A program made the translations under genes and the position numbers. The notes beneath the pieces were generated by a model. It was not told the origin of the DNA, searched no databases, and saw only the letters and a program-made list of their open reading frames with translations. Shown piece after piece: positions 11,401-21,351 of a DNA stretch of 27,500 nt. Each line of letters begins with the position of its first letter. The stretch's first letter is position 1. Origin of the DNA: Chromera velia (lineage: Eukaryota; Sar; Chromeraceae); assembly GCA_018398765.1 (NCBI GenBank), contig JAHBMJ010000299.1:1-27500 (forward strand). Reading direction: 5' to 3'.

Positions 11401-11951
11401 CATGTATCATTCTGATGCAAATTAAAGATACAGGTTATGTTTGCATGCATGCTTTTATGTGTATTCTGGCGATTCGACTGACTTTCTGTTTGTGTGCACG
11501 TATTTCTGTAGGTGGCGTTTATGGGTGTGCATGTTTGATATATACTGAGATGCTCCCCCCCTCCCCCCCCCTTGCCCCTGACACGCCCGCCGTTGAGCAG
11601 TGCCTCATATGAATTAAAAACAAAACAGTTATGATCATGAAAAGAAATGCTTTAATCGGATCGATTCAGAGCCATTCAGATACATTTCTTATTGTATTTT
11701 TGTCTTAGTGTTAATTTACGATGATAGGTACTAGACAATTTATGGTTTTGAAAAAATATATACTCTATATATACATTTGTTTATTTCATTTTTTAAACAT
11801 CTTACTAAGCTTAAATAGTCTTAAATAAATTATGAAAATCAATTAGTTCAAAGGTTAAACTATCTATTTTAATGTTTTAAAAACTAATTTTTTTAAAGTC
11901 ACTTTCCAGTACAAAAGTTTCAATTGTCAGTACAGTCAGTTAGATAATGCA

Positions 11952-12676
11952 GAATCACCGTGAATCGTCTCGGACGTTGCAAGCAGACGTTAAAGAACCT
12001 TCCCCAACTCTACGTGCGCGGTCGAGGCTGGGCTTTTGTATCCCGTCTTATCCACCCCTCTCCCGCTAGACTGCATACAGATGAGCATGCATAAGGTCCC
12101 ACAGCAGGCAGCAGCAGTGCTATATGCCAAAAGAAAGAGGCGACTGAATCGACTCCCCCAGACAAACAATTGTTGTATACCGTTGTTCGCGACCCATAGC
12201 TGACAGTGATCATACATATATGCACACAAACGGAACGAGACACGCAATGGTCTTCGGTATAGAAAACTTCCTTGACCGAGTCTAGAGAATCGGGAGCAGA
12301 CCTGTTGAAGTTGTGTCGACATTCAATCTGGTTCTATACCCCACTTGTGCTCTACATTCCCCTTTCTATTTGCTTAAGACCCGTGCACCTGCACACAGAG
12401 AATACAAGAAACCACATTCTTGCGTATGGTCTTTTGATTGATACGCGAGCAACGCAGTAGACAGCTACGGCTCCGATCTCGAGGAAGAAAGCGGAAGCTT
12501 ATCAGTCACTTGCTGCACAATGAATGTGAATCGAATGCAGTGGTTTGATGACAGAAACCGAAAGGGCGGAACCGAACAAGAGACAGGACGGAACAACAAA
12601 GCGGAACCTAGGGCGGAACCGAACGGCAGAAGACTAGACAAGGCAGAAGGAGATGGGGTCTCTATTTGTCTGTCTA

Positions 12677-12711
<35 letters not shown>

Positions 12712-12770
12712 CTCTGTCTGTCTGTCTGTCTGTTTGTCTATCTGTTTATCTATCTGTCTGTCTGTCTAGC

Positions 12771-12806
<36 letters not shown>

Positions 12807-14371
12807 CGTATTTTTGTGTGAAAGGAAAAAAAAAAGAAATAAAAGAGAAAAAAAAAGTTATAAGTGTTTGTATAAAAAGGAAAAGAGAAGAAAAGAAAGA
12901 AGAAAAAAAAATTATATGGTCTGTTTATCTGTTTGTCTGTCTGTCTGTTTAACTGTTTTACTGTGTGTAAAAGGAGAGAGAAAAACATTTAATGAGAAAA
13001 AGTAGTAATGTAGTCTGTCTATCTGTGTCTATATATCCTTTTCTCTCTGTCTCGCTCTCCGGCCATCTTCGACTTCTCGAATTCCTTCGTTATTTTTTTT
13101 TTTCCTTCGGTTTCGATCTGTCTCCCTCCTTCTGCTCGTTTATTTTTGTTTTTTTTCCCCCTCGGTTTTTCTTTTTCTTTCTTTGCTCTCCAAAACCTCC
13201 AACTGACCTGGTCTCACTGGTCGTGCACCCCCTGGGCGCAAAGCCTAAACAGGAAACAGGAGAATAATGAGAACAGATGCCTGCAGACAAAGAGTAGAAT
13301 TTAATTAATGAGTCACTGAAGGTCCGAACTAGATTTGATTCAATTAGAGACACCAACTGTTTCCAGAGAGAAAGAGGAGCTCCACATAGACACACAGTTG
13401 CTTATACGTACAGTTGCGGAATTTTTATATTATAAACCATACATGAAAGTGTGTTCATATTGTTTATCATTCATATTGAACTTGAATTCTAAGTTTATAT
13501 TTTCTATGTTAAAAAATAAAAATAGTTAATGTTGAATATATTAGAGGTATTAATACAAAGTAATAGGTTGGTAATGAGTTGTATAACTTAGTATAACTTC
13601 TTTCAAAGATTTTAAATTCATTTATATAAGTATTAAAATACTGTACATCATATTAAATATGCATAAAAAAACATAAAAATGTTATTAATAGTCCTTTAAA
13701 CACCCTAGAGCACCTAAAAAAATTAAATTTTTGTTTTATAGGCAATTATTGGTAATTGATTACAACTATTGCAACCTTTGTTTGTATCAAACTAGTCAAA
13801 GCAATTTATTTGCAATTTATTTGTTCAATGCACTGTCCAGGACCAGGACCCCTGGAGTTGAGCTCTCATGGAACGGACATGCAAGTACATGCTGTCGCGT
13901 AAAAACCCAGGACTTGTCGCTTCACTCGATCTGCGTTTGACAAGAATTGGTGCCTCTTTTCTTCTAACCTTTGTGTAATGAACAGCTTACTGTGTGGAAA
14001 AATGGTCGTCTTCTATTCCTTTCCTTCATGTAGTACCAAAGCCCTGGTCTCTTTCTTTTTTTTACGTCGGAAAGTATGTAAAATGTTCTCTCAGCTGAAC
14101 GTCCCCTCAATGAATCATTCTCTTCAAGTCGCAAACTGAGGAAGTATGGGTGGAATAAAATTTCCCTTGCAGAAGGGCGCTCAGTCTAGCGCTCAGTTTA
14201 CTGCCAGCGTATGAGATACGTGAGAACGTCAACGCACTCCTAGGTAATGTCAGGAAGCAGACTTGCAATTGTCGTGGGGGGGAGTTTACAGATGTGGTAC
14301 GGTTGGGCCTCTTTGGGTTCAGTCACAGAGAGACCAAGAGCATTGGCTTTCGCCCATAACAAAAACCTCAA
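11952..14371. other. Intergenic with simple repeats and an AT-rich island
   Basis: 11990-12110 (-) contains a possible exon (SSGRGVDKTGYKSPASTAHV between CTGTATGCAG and AAG|GTTCTT), not linked to any neighbour. 12661-12950 is CTGT repeat. 13430-13830 is strongly AT-rich. 13880-14370 shows no gene. Confidence 0.45.
12661..12950. repeat. CTGT tetranucleotide arrays with A-rich interruption
   Basis: (CTGT)n with TTTG and CTAT variants at 12661-12808, an A/G-rich stretch of about 110 nt, then a second short CTGT array at 12919-12950. The frame through it (Cys-Leu-Ser repeats) is not a gene. Confidence 0.9.
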
Positions 14372-15172
14372 TCACGCTTTCGCCCTCCACTGCTGTTTCA
14401 CATACAGTAACTCAGGGGGCTCTCCCAGGACCTGTGTCTGTCGACTGTATACCTCAGCTTCAGAATCCCCTGGAAAGGCTGGATATCCCGAGAGAAGCTC
14501 GCACCACATGTATCCTCCACTCCAGACGTCCATCGACGACGTGTAAGTGCTATATATTTGTCAACAGAGCCTCTGGCGAACAATACCATAGCGTACCAGC
14601 CCCGTCATTGACAGTGCTTGGATTTTCATTCCCACCGTGATGGGCCCACCCAATGCGTTATTTTTGATGAGCACATTGTCGGGTTTCAAATCCCTGTGCC
14701 AAATACCTCTTTGGTACATGTAATGGAGGGCACTGATTACTTGAAACATCATCCATTTGACCACACTCTCATGTGTTGTTGCAGCAATGGAAACAGCCAA
14801 GAGGAAACTTGGAGATGGGAGGATTGATGAGAGAGTGGTGCTCCATGGTGTCTGTTGCCATCGCTGCACCACCTCGCGAAGTCACTCTTCCATCAGTTCA
14901 AGCACAAGACCCGCCACAAAGTTGTTTAACCCCGAAGAAGTCGAGGAGACTTCAGCATTCCAGAGCCGTACAACATGTGGATAGTTGCAAAGGGATTCGA
15001 ATGATCTAACCTCCATGCGAATGAGGCTCTCGGCGTCCTCTTGAGTTGTCCAGACCCCTTTAAACAGCTTAACGGCATATTTGTGACCAGACACTATACT
15101 GGTGGCCTCATACACCCATGCACTTACTCCCTCACCAAGCATACGGCCCAGCTGGAGTGTGCCATGCAGGAT
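14372..15172 (-). pseudogene. CMGC-like protein kinase pseudogene
   Basis: Reading the minus strand, a kinase catalytic domain is recognisable in order: LQLGRMLGEGVSAWVYEA (glycine-rich loop), YAVKLF (ATP-binding Lys), FVAGLVLELMEE, then WHRDLKPDNVLIKNN (catalytic loop, 14698-14657), GTLWYCSPEALL (APE-type motif, 14597 down to about 14562) and SSMDVWSGG...ELLSGYPAFPGD (subdomain IX, with the FPG typical of CMGC kinases) followed by VLGEPPELL. The domain is broken: an in-frame TGA at 14884-14882, a shift between IKN and RIG that puts the activation segment two bases out of frame, and a compensating shift after the APE motif that returns to the first frame. The DFG position reads IGWAHHG, so the metal-binding Asp is missing. 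A TAG lies directly before the first recognisable codon and the reading ends at TGA 14374-14372. No intron interrupts the homologous region, which is compatible with a retrocopy, though no poly-A tail or target duplication was identified. Confidence 0.8.
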
Positions 15173-15416
15173 CTAGCAGGATCAGACTAGTCACCGTGTT
15201 GGAATCCATCCTGCACCATCCACACTTCCACACTTCCTCTGCTCACATTTCCGTCTCCACGTTCAAAACTGATGATTAATGAACGGTCCCTCAGAAAGAC
15301 TCATATATACTTGAATCTGAATCTGAATGTGTACATATATACATTTAAATGTGTCTCGTATAGTACGTGTCTCGATATGAATGATCGATGTATTGATTGA
15401 CATATTTGCATGATTG

Positions 15417-15419
<3 letters not shown>

Positions 15420-15451
<32 letters not shown>

Positions 15452-15456
15452 TGATC

Positions 15457-15487
<31 letters not shown>
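15420..15487. repeat. (TA)n microsatellites
   Basis: Two TA runs separated by TGTTTGATCGACA; the second is the left flank of the 303-bp MITE, and the TA run after 15790 is its continuation. Confidence 0.9.
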
Positions 15488-15490
<3 letters not shown>

Positions 15491-15790
15491 CCCCTGCCCT
15501 TGAATATTGGACGCACGTTTTGAGACCTCTCTGTGGTCAACTTTGCCACGGCGTACCACCCACCCGCCCCTCATTATCCATGTATGTAACTTGTAAAATA
15601 CATTTATTTTTGCGTTTTTTCGTGCACACCGCACGCGTGACAAAACCCTTTATAGGGCAAAAACAATAGGGATCCACCATTTTTTGAAATTAAAAAAATG
15701 AAAAAAAGAAAATAAAATGAATTCTAATACAGTAAGTGATAATACAAAGCTAAGCCAAATCGTGCGTCCAATATTCAAGGGCAGGAGCTT
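15488..15790. mobile_element. 303-bp MITE inserted in a TA microsatellite
   Basis: Thirty-base inverted repeats at 15488-15517 and 15761-15790 differ at one position; both start AAGCYCCTGCCCTTGAATAT. Both flanks are (TA)n, so the insertion target was a TA run and the exact duplication (TA or longer) cannot be read. The size, TIR length and TA target resemble Tc1/mariner-type MITEs. The interior is A-rich on the right half and holds no coding frame. Confidence 0.78.
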
Positions 15791-16407
15791 ATATATATAT
15801 ATATATTAATACGTGTCGATAAGATACATGCATGCATGCATGCATGAATGCATGCAAATTTAAGAAATTAAGACGTACGCGTCAGTCGCGCTCGTAGTCG
15901 CGCTCGATCGTGCACGCGCTGCACACAAAATTTTGTGGTGGTGAGGACATGCGCAGGCTATGGCAGACTGAGCTTCAACAACAATCGATATATTGATCGA
16001 TCGAATCACATCGAATCCTGTCAGATCTTCTAATTTTTTTTCTCCCACTAAGTTTTAACAGATCTTCTAATTCGCTCGATCATGTTCGAGAATGTTCGAG
16101 ACTGTCCGATCACACAACGCGTCTTATATTGATAAGTTGTGCTCTTAGACACCGCATTGAAGTATCAACTAAACGCCAGTTTGGTAAAGACTCTCTATAA
16201 CTGCGCACGCTGGGCTTCTAGAGTTCCATTCCGGTAAACCGCTTCAGACTCCTCTTTCTCAAATTGTTCTGACAGGGAGGATACCTGTAGGCACAAGCAG
16301 CAGCTGCTTGTCAGCTCTGCAGGCCTGACTAGGTTTTCGGACACAGAAGCTTGGCCTCTATTTTTTCACCGATCGACTGGCAACACGAAAGTTGTAGAAC
16401 CACGAAC
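15791..16407. other. Upstream region of the 16.4-kb gene
   Basis: TA and TGCA repeats, a GATCGAT-rich patch near 15980-16005, and the repeated AACAGATCTTCTAATT-like word near 16018-16070. No clear TATA box or promoter element could be defined. Confidence 0.4.
15828..15856. repeat. (TGCA)n microsatellite
   Basis: ATGCATGCATGC words with one GAATG interruption, close to the right flank of the MITE. Confidence 0.9.
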
Positions 16408-17935
16408 ATGAACCGTGTGCAAAGCACAATCACGACAGCGATTTCCCCTTGGGAAATCTTGACCTTTCGAGGCGACTTCATTCTGTTCAGTGACACCTGG
16501 TCTCAGCATCAGCTTGAAGGGGTTCTCTTCCCTCCCGCCTATTCCCTAGAAGTCGGCATTCACGGAATCAAGCTCATACCGAGTAAAGCATCTGAGAGGA
16601 TTTATCTCAGGACAACAGAACCTCCTCCAGCGCTCGATCTTCTCTTCGAAGACATTTCAGCGATGGCGATTTCCATAGAGAGAGAAGATTTCCATAGTGG
16701 GTGCGTCGGATGGGTGAGTGGGTTCTTCGAGCGCATTTTTTCCGTTGCCCTCCATCGGTCTTTTTGCCAAACTGGGTTTCCGACTCAACTTCCTTGTTTG
16801 CCTGCAGGCTGTTCGGATCGTGTCCCGAAATGGCATGGTGTACGTGTTGAAGTGCATCGAGGAGGACTCGTTCCATCCCGAACTGCGACGTGCCGCCGCA
16901 CAGATCTTCTGCAGCAAGGTCTGGCCTGTCATGGAGGAGCGATGGCGTCAGCAAGCACATCTGATTCATCTGCGGGCATTTTCCACTTTCTCGATACAGT
17001 CGGACACACTGCTTGAAGAGCGGACAACGGCACACAGACGTGCACATAACATCCTCACAGGTGATGTGTGTTTCTACGACTTTTGGGGGAAGGAAACGTT
17101 CCGCCAAAACAAGTACGACTTTGTCAGCGCCCTCTTCTACAAAGCCGGCATCCCTGCCGGTCTTACGCTTTCAAGACTCGACCAGTGCCGCAACGGGTGG
17201 CCGTGGGTCATCTTTGCAGGAGAGGAGGCAGTGTGGCGGAGGTTCGAGGAAGGGGGTCTGCCAATGCGGGCGCGTCTCGACCTCCGCAGTGGCGGGGACC
17301 TCCTACAGAGACGCACCTGCCCCCGTGCACGTCGGCTGACTGAGACAGTCGGGAGGAATCCGACCGAGACCTGGATTCGCCTCAGAGATCAGAGAGAAAG
17401 ATTGGATCAGAGAGTCAGAGATCAGAGAGAAAGAGTGGAGAGGGTGTTGCTTGCAGCGCGCATAGAAGGATTGCAGAGGTTCTTGATTGGCCGGCTGTTT
17501 GGTGCTCAATCTACCCGAGTCCCGAGTGATGAACTCGAGGAATCCGATGGGCGCTCCGGAGATGCTGAGCCTGTCAGTGACCCTGTCAGTGAGCCCGGTC
17601 TGTCAATGAGTGGACAGGGTGGGGAGTGTGCTCGAGTGGCAGAGGGAGGAAGGGACAGTTCCGACACCGCCTCTCAGACCGATTACAGGGAGAACGGCAG
17701 CCCGATTGAGCAGCATCAGTTGGAGACCGCAGGAGAAATCGCACAGCCAGAGGAAGCGCAGGTCAGTCTACGAGTTTTTTTTGACAACTTCCTTATTCTC
17801 TCTTCCATTCAGGACAGACTTCTCAGCACACAGTCAGTCACAAAAAAAAGAAACAGACGGCGTCATCCGTGTCGTTTGCATTCCGTCTGCATGATCATTG
17901 CTCTTCGAAACTCGAATCATCACCGCAAGTCCTAA
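16408..17935 (+). CDS. Spliced gene of unknown function (3 exons)
   Basis: Exon 1 is 16408-16713 (ATG at 16408, 102 codons). Intron 1 is 16714-16807 (94 nt, GTGAGT donor, pyrimidine-rich stretch, TGCAG acceptor), phase 0. Exon 2 is 16808-17761 (318 codons) and joins in frame as ...SGCVGW-AVRIVSRNG.... A second intron is proposed at 17762-17812 (51 nt; CAG|GTCAGT donor, T-rich tract, TTCAG acceptor), also phase 0, then exon 3 (17813-17935) with 40 codons and a stop. The spliced protein would have about 460 residues. No family was recognised. The first half is globular-looking, with many aromatic and Trp residues; about residues 310-345 are Arg/Glu/Gln-rich with a repeated RDQRER motif, probably helical; the C-terminal third is Ser/Glu/Gly-rich and likely disordered, ending in a basic KKRNRRR stretch. 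The true 5' end could lie in an upstream exon, and a further 3' exon is possible. Introns matching on both frames are the main evidence that this is a real gene. Confidence 0.7.
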
Positions 17936-19740
17936 TTTCAGAGCGTTGTTGTGGTACTGTAACTGTAACAAAGCTTTGAAGAGGAGAACCACCATGCTGG
18001 TGCAAGGACATCCAATGCTCTCTCTGTCTGTTCGCAGGCCCCTCCAAGATCCAGGCCAACAAGGGGCAAGGAAGGGTCTGCGTCTTGCTGTGTGCCACTC
18101 CGAGCTGCTGCATTTTGGTGCGGTTTTCGGAGGGGCAGCGTTCAGATAGTCGGCGATGATGAGGGAGTGGTTCAGAGACTGGACGAGGGAGAGTGAAGAC
18201 TGCATGGGCTGGACAGAAGAGCTAGGGCAAAACCGGGCGTGAAGGAGTGAAATGGATGCTCTGCGAATTGGATTGATGGAATGAAAACTTCATGCACTTT
18301 GTTGTTCCCTGCCAATCCTTCGGGAGAAGGGTTCGACTTTGTGTCATCGAAGACTTGTCAACCTACAGAGTTTCTTTTTACACCAGCGAATCAAGGCAGA
18401 GAAAAAACGAACAAGATTGTTGACAAGCTGGCCCACGCAGCACTACCGGACGTTGTTTTAGTCGGCGCATTCACTCCGCGACTCATTTTTATTTGTCCTT
18501 GCCACAAAATCTGCTGGAGGGGAAAAAAGGAATGCAAAGGGACCCCTGGGTGGCTAGAGGGACCCTCACAGTCGATCTATCAATTCTTTTCTCTCTCGAT
18601 CGGCCGTGTGGCTGGAGGTATTCCGCTCTGGCTTGTACAGAAGAATTCGAATGGCCTGGATTGATTCTGCATTGCCATTGATGTGCCTGTATGAATGCCT
18701 GCATGGTGCTTTGCGCCCATGCTGCGCCCATGTCGATTTGAGAGCCGGTTCAAGTTTGGAGTCTTCCTTCTCAGCTCTGCACTTGCATCTCTGCATGTGC
18801 AGGTCGTGCATGGAGATGCCCCCTTTTTCTGCATTTTATAATTGCCCTCATCTCCCTCAGACTTGAGCTGGTTGATCGAAAGAGGTGATGAACTTGAATG
18901 TTGAAGTCTCTCTACCCGCGTTTGCATATACATATTTTACTGTGAAGTACAGCCATGTATTAAATTTTGATCGAATTTACACGCATCAACTACGAAAGCT
19001 TCTAGCATAAAACTAGTTTTTGATTATTTTTGATATAGAACCATATAGAAGTTTAAAATTAATGTGCAGAGTTGAGCTCATGTACAGCTATCACAGTACC
19101 ATAGACTCATAGTATGTCATGGTGTGCTGGACAACGTTGCAAGGACCATTTAGGTAGAAGTTTTTTGAAAAACCCCACTGCTAGCCCCACCGGCAAGAGT
19201 TATCAGCTAAGTTAGGGTTCACAACTTAGATATAGCAGGGGGCTCCTAAAATATACTAAAGTAAGTTTATTTAAACACTCACTTAATTAATTTCGAAAGT
19301 GTTTGTAATAAATTTCTAACACCATCAAACACTACATGTATCGATCTAGATCAACCTTGAAATTTTAATAAAAGTTTGTAAATGTTTTAAATTCATGCAT
19401 ACAGACTCTCTACATGTATTTACATGTACGCAGGTGTACACTGAGTCACTGACAGAGTGACTGATGTGTTTTAAAGATCATTCAAAGAATGCAGTCAGGA
19501 ATGCACGGCCGGAAGTCACATTGTTTGATCACTTACAAACTGATTATGAGAAGTGAAAGCCAGGTCTCGGTCCACAAGTGAACAAGGCTTTGAGCCATCG
19601 CGCAGCCTGACAAGGGTGATAAATTAATTCTAAAATTGCTCTGAAATTAAGGACTAGAAAAAGGGATGGAACGTGTAGAATCAAATACCCAGCCGAAGCC
19701 AGGCAAGGCAGATGCACACTGTGCAGCACACATAATACTG
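17936..19740. other. No confident gene; AT-rich from about 18940
   Basis: A 127-codon ATG frame at 18281-18664 (+) has no recognisable domain or codon signal and is left uncalled. A TTCGCAG acceptor-like site at about 18036 may belong to a further 3' exon of the preceding gene. 18940-19480 is AT-rich and non-coding. Confidence 0.4.
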
Positions 19741-19748
19741 AAAGGCGC

Positions 19749-20402
19749 CAGTGTTGTTAAGTCTCGGTACTTTCGGTACCTCGGTACCAGAGGGGGGGTC
19801 AGTATCGGATTTCGAATCGGATCTTTCGGTACCAACCTAAATGACTCTCAAACTTAAAAATCACATGTAGTCTGATGTTATAATATCATTTAAACACACT
19901 TCATAAAATAAAATAAACAAAATACAATGATAAATTAAAATTAAGAAAGTCTTTTCTAGCTTTTTTGATTGATCCGCGACTTCTGTCTTCTGGAACGGTC
20001 TATGGATTGGATCTTGTTTTTTTTGTGGCGGTGCACGTGTGCAGCTCCAAAATTCATGTAAGGAGACGGTGATGCTTCAGATGGCAGTTCTGCATCCATG
20101 TGAGGATACGCGAGATACACACAATGCGCGGCCCAGGGCCCGCACGCCGCAGCCCATGCAAGCGCACGCCCCCCCCTCGCGCTTCAAATTAGATATCAAA
20201 AGTTTGTGCTAGTCATCTTTGAGCATTCCAGTGTTCTAACGGCATATAAACAGTCTGTAAAGAGTTCTAAAAACCTGTTTAGAATATGTAAAAAAGCCGG
20301 TACCGAAAGTACCGAAAAGGTACCGAAAGTACCGAAAAATTTCGGATCGGGGGGTCGGTATCGGATTTCGGTACTTAGGTTTGTCGGGACTTAACAACTC
20401 TG
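19749..20402. mobile_element. hAT-type MITE with 8-bp target duplication
   Basis: The left end CAGTGTTGTTAAGTC and the right end (reverse complement CAGAGTTGTTAAGTC) form 15-bp TIRs with one mismatch. The 8-bp sequence aaaggcgc flanks both sides exactly (19741-19748 and 20403-20410), which is the duplication length of hAT elements, as is a CAG-starting terminus. Subterminal regions on both sides carry several copies of CGGTACTTTCGGTACC-like motifs in opposite orientations, the kind of array bound by hAT transposases. The interior is AT-rich on the left and GC-rich on the right and encodes no transposase. Confidence 0.88.
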
Positions 20403-20546
20403 AAAGGCGCCGTTCGACCAGCTTGATCATCGTCTTTTCATGCACTCAAACTGCGCCTTCTTCAGGCCAACGGTCGCTCCATCTTGCGATCGATCGAAGC
20501 TGGCCCTCATTCTTTCCTCCCTTCCGTTGTTCCTTCCGTTTCCTTC

Positions 20547-20550
<4 letters not shown>

Positions 20551-20581
<31 letters not shown>

Positions 20582-20597
20582 GCTCTCTTTCTTTCTT

Positions 20598-20677
<80 letters not shown>

Positions 20678-20690
20678 CTTTGTGTGTGCG
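20551..20690. repeat. CT/GT/GC compound microsatellite
   Basis: (CT)n, a TTTC patch, (CT)n again, (GT)n, a (GC)n run of about 14 nt (potential Z-DNA) and (GT)n. No gene. Confidence 0.95.
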
Positions 20691-21205
20691 TGGACCTCTC
20701 CTTCCATCTTGCCCCCCCGTTCCTGTACGTCTCTTTGGACTTGCCTCACTTGCTCTCGTTTTTTTCTTTTGCTCCATTGTGCAGCAAAACAACATTTCAA
20801 TTCGTCGAGCAGCAAACAAATTTTCGGTTCAGGCGCAAACGATGACGATCGAGGGAGCTCTGGTCTGTTTGTCTGTCTGTCTTTCCATCTGTCTATCGAG
20901 GGAGCGAATTGAATCGGAAGCCGTGCATTCTTCTCAGGCTGGCGAAAGAGACCCGATTCCTCGGTCTCTAGTCTGAAGGCCGAGTTCTTCGATCGTCCCC
21001 TCTGTTCTCTACTTGAAAGGTCCCAGAAACATGCATGTGAGTTGAATAAATTCGAAGCTTTTTTGCATCATGCCGCCGTCCTTTCCAGGACCCCTGCAGT
21101 GTGTGGGTCTTAGTCTGTTCCTTCCCCAGCTCCCTCCCTGCCTGGCTGCCGGCCTGGCCACTGTCAACGCTGCTCACTTTCTTCAATGCAGGTGAAACAA
21201 ACAGC

Positions 21206-21239
21206 TTTCCTTCCTTCCTTCCTTCCTTCCTTCCTTCCA
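21206..21239. repeat. (TTCC)n microsatellite
   Basis: About eight TTCC units; a shorter run recurs near 21330. Confidence 0.9.
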
Positions 21240-21351
21240 CATCAGATTGCGCACCAGGGCCTCCGGCTGGAGACCCAAAGGAAGAATGGCTGTCCTGTTC
21301 CTTCCTTTTCCCAACCTTCCTCTGGAATTCCTTCCTTCCTTCCTTGTTGTC

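Larger units (their letters stand above)
8389..11942. mobile_element. 3.55-kb non-autonomous TIR element
   Basis: The ends are near-perfect inverted repeats: the left starts TAACTGACTGTACTGACAAT and extends to about 8437, and the right is its reverse complement at about 11894-11942, with few mismatches over roughly 49 bp. The sequence gataatgca occurs directly outside the right end (11943-11951) and at 8376-8384 on the left, four bases outside the left end, which suggests a 9-bp target duplication, though the four extra bases make the left boundary uncertain. Both arms lead inward into AT-rich DNA. Inside are a short hairpin (9764-9808), a foldback palindrome (10031-10300) and a minisatellite (10664-11400). 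No transposase motif was recognised, so it is non-autonomous or a composite. A 9-bp duplication would suit Mutator-like elements, but that is only a hint. Confidence 0.7.

Noticed and set aside
12520-13005. 161-codon ATG frame with Cys-Leu-Ser repeats
   Set aside because: Mostly CTGT microsatellite; the first 45 codons have no recognisable feature.
14247-14640. Plus-strand frames of 99-125 codons
   Set aside because: Antisense of the kinase pseudogene.
20381-20976. Frames of 154-178 codons over CT/GT/GC repeats
   Set aside because: Repeat-driven; no domain outside the microsatellite.
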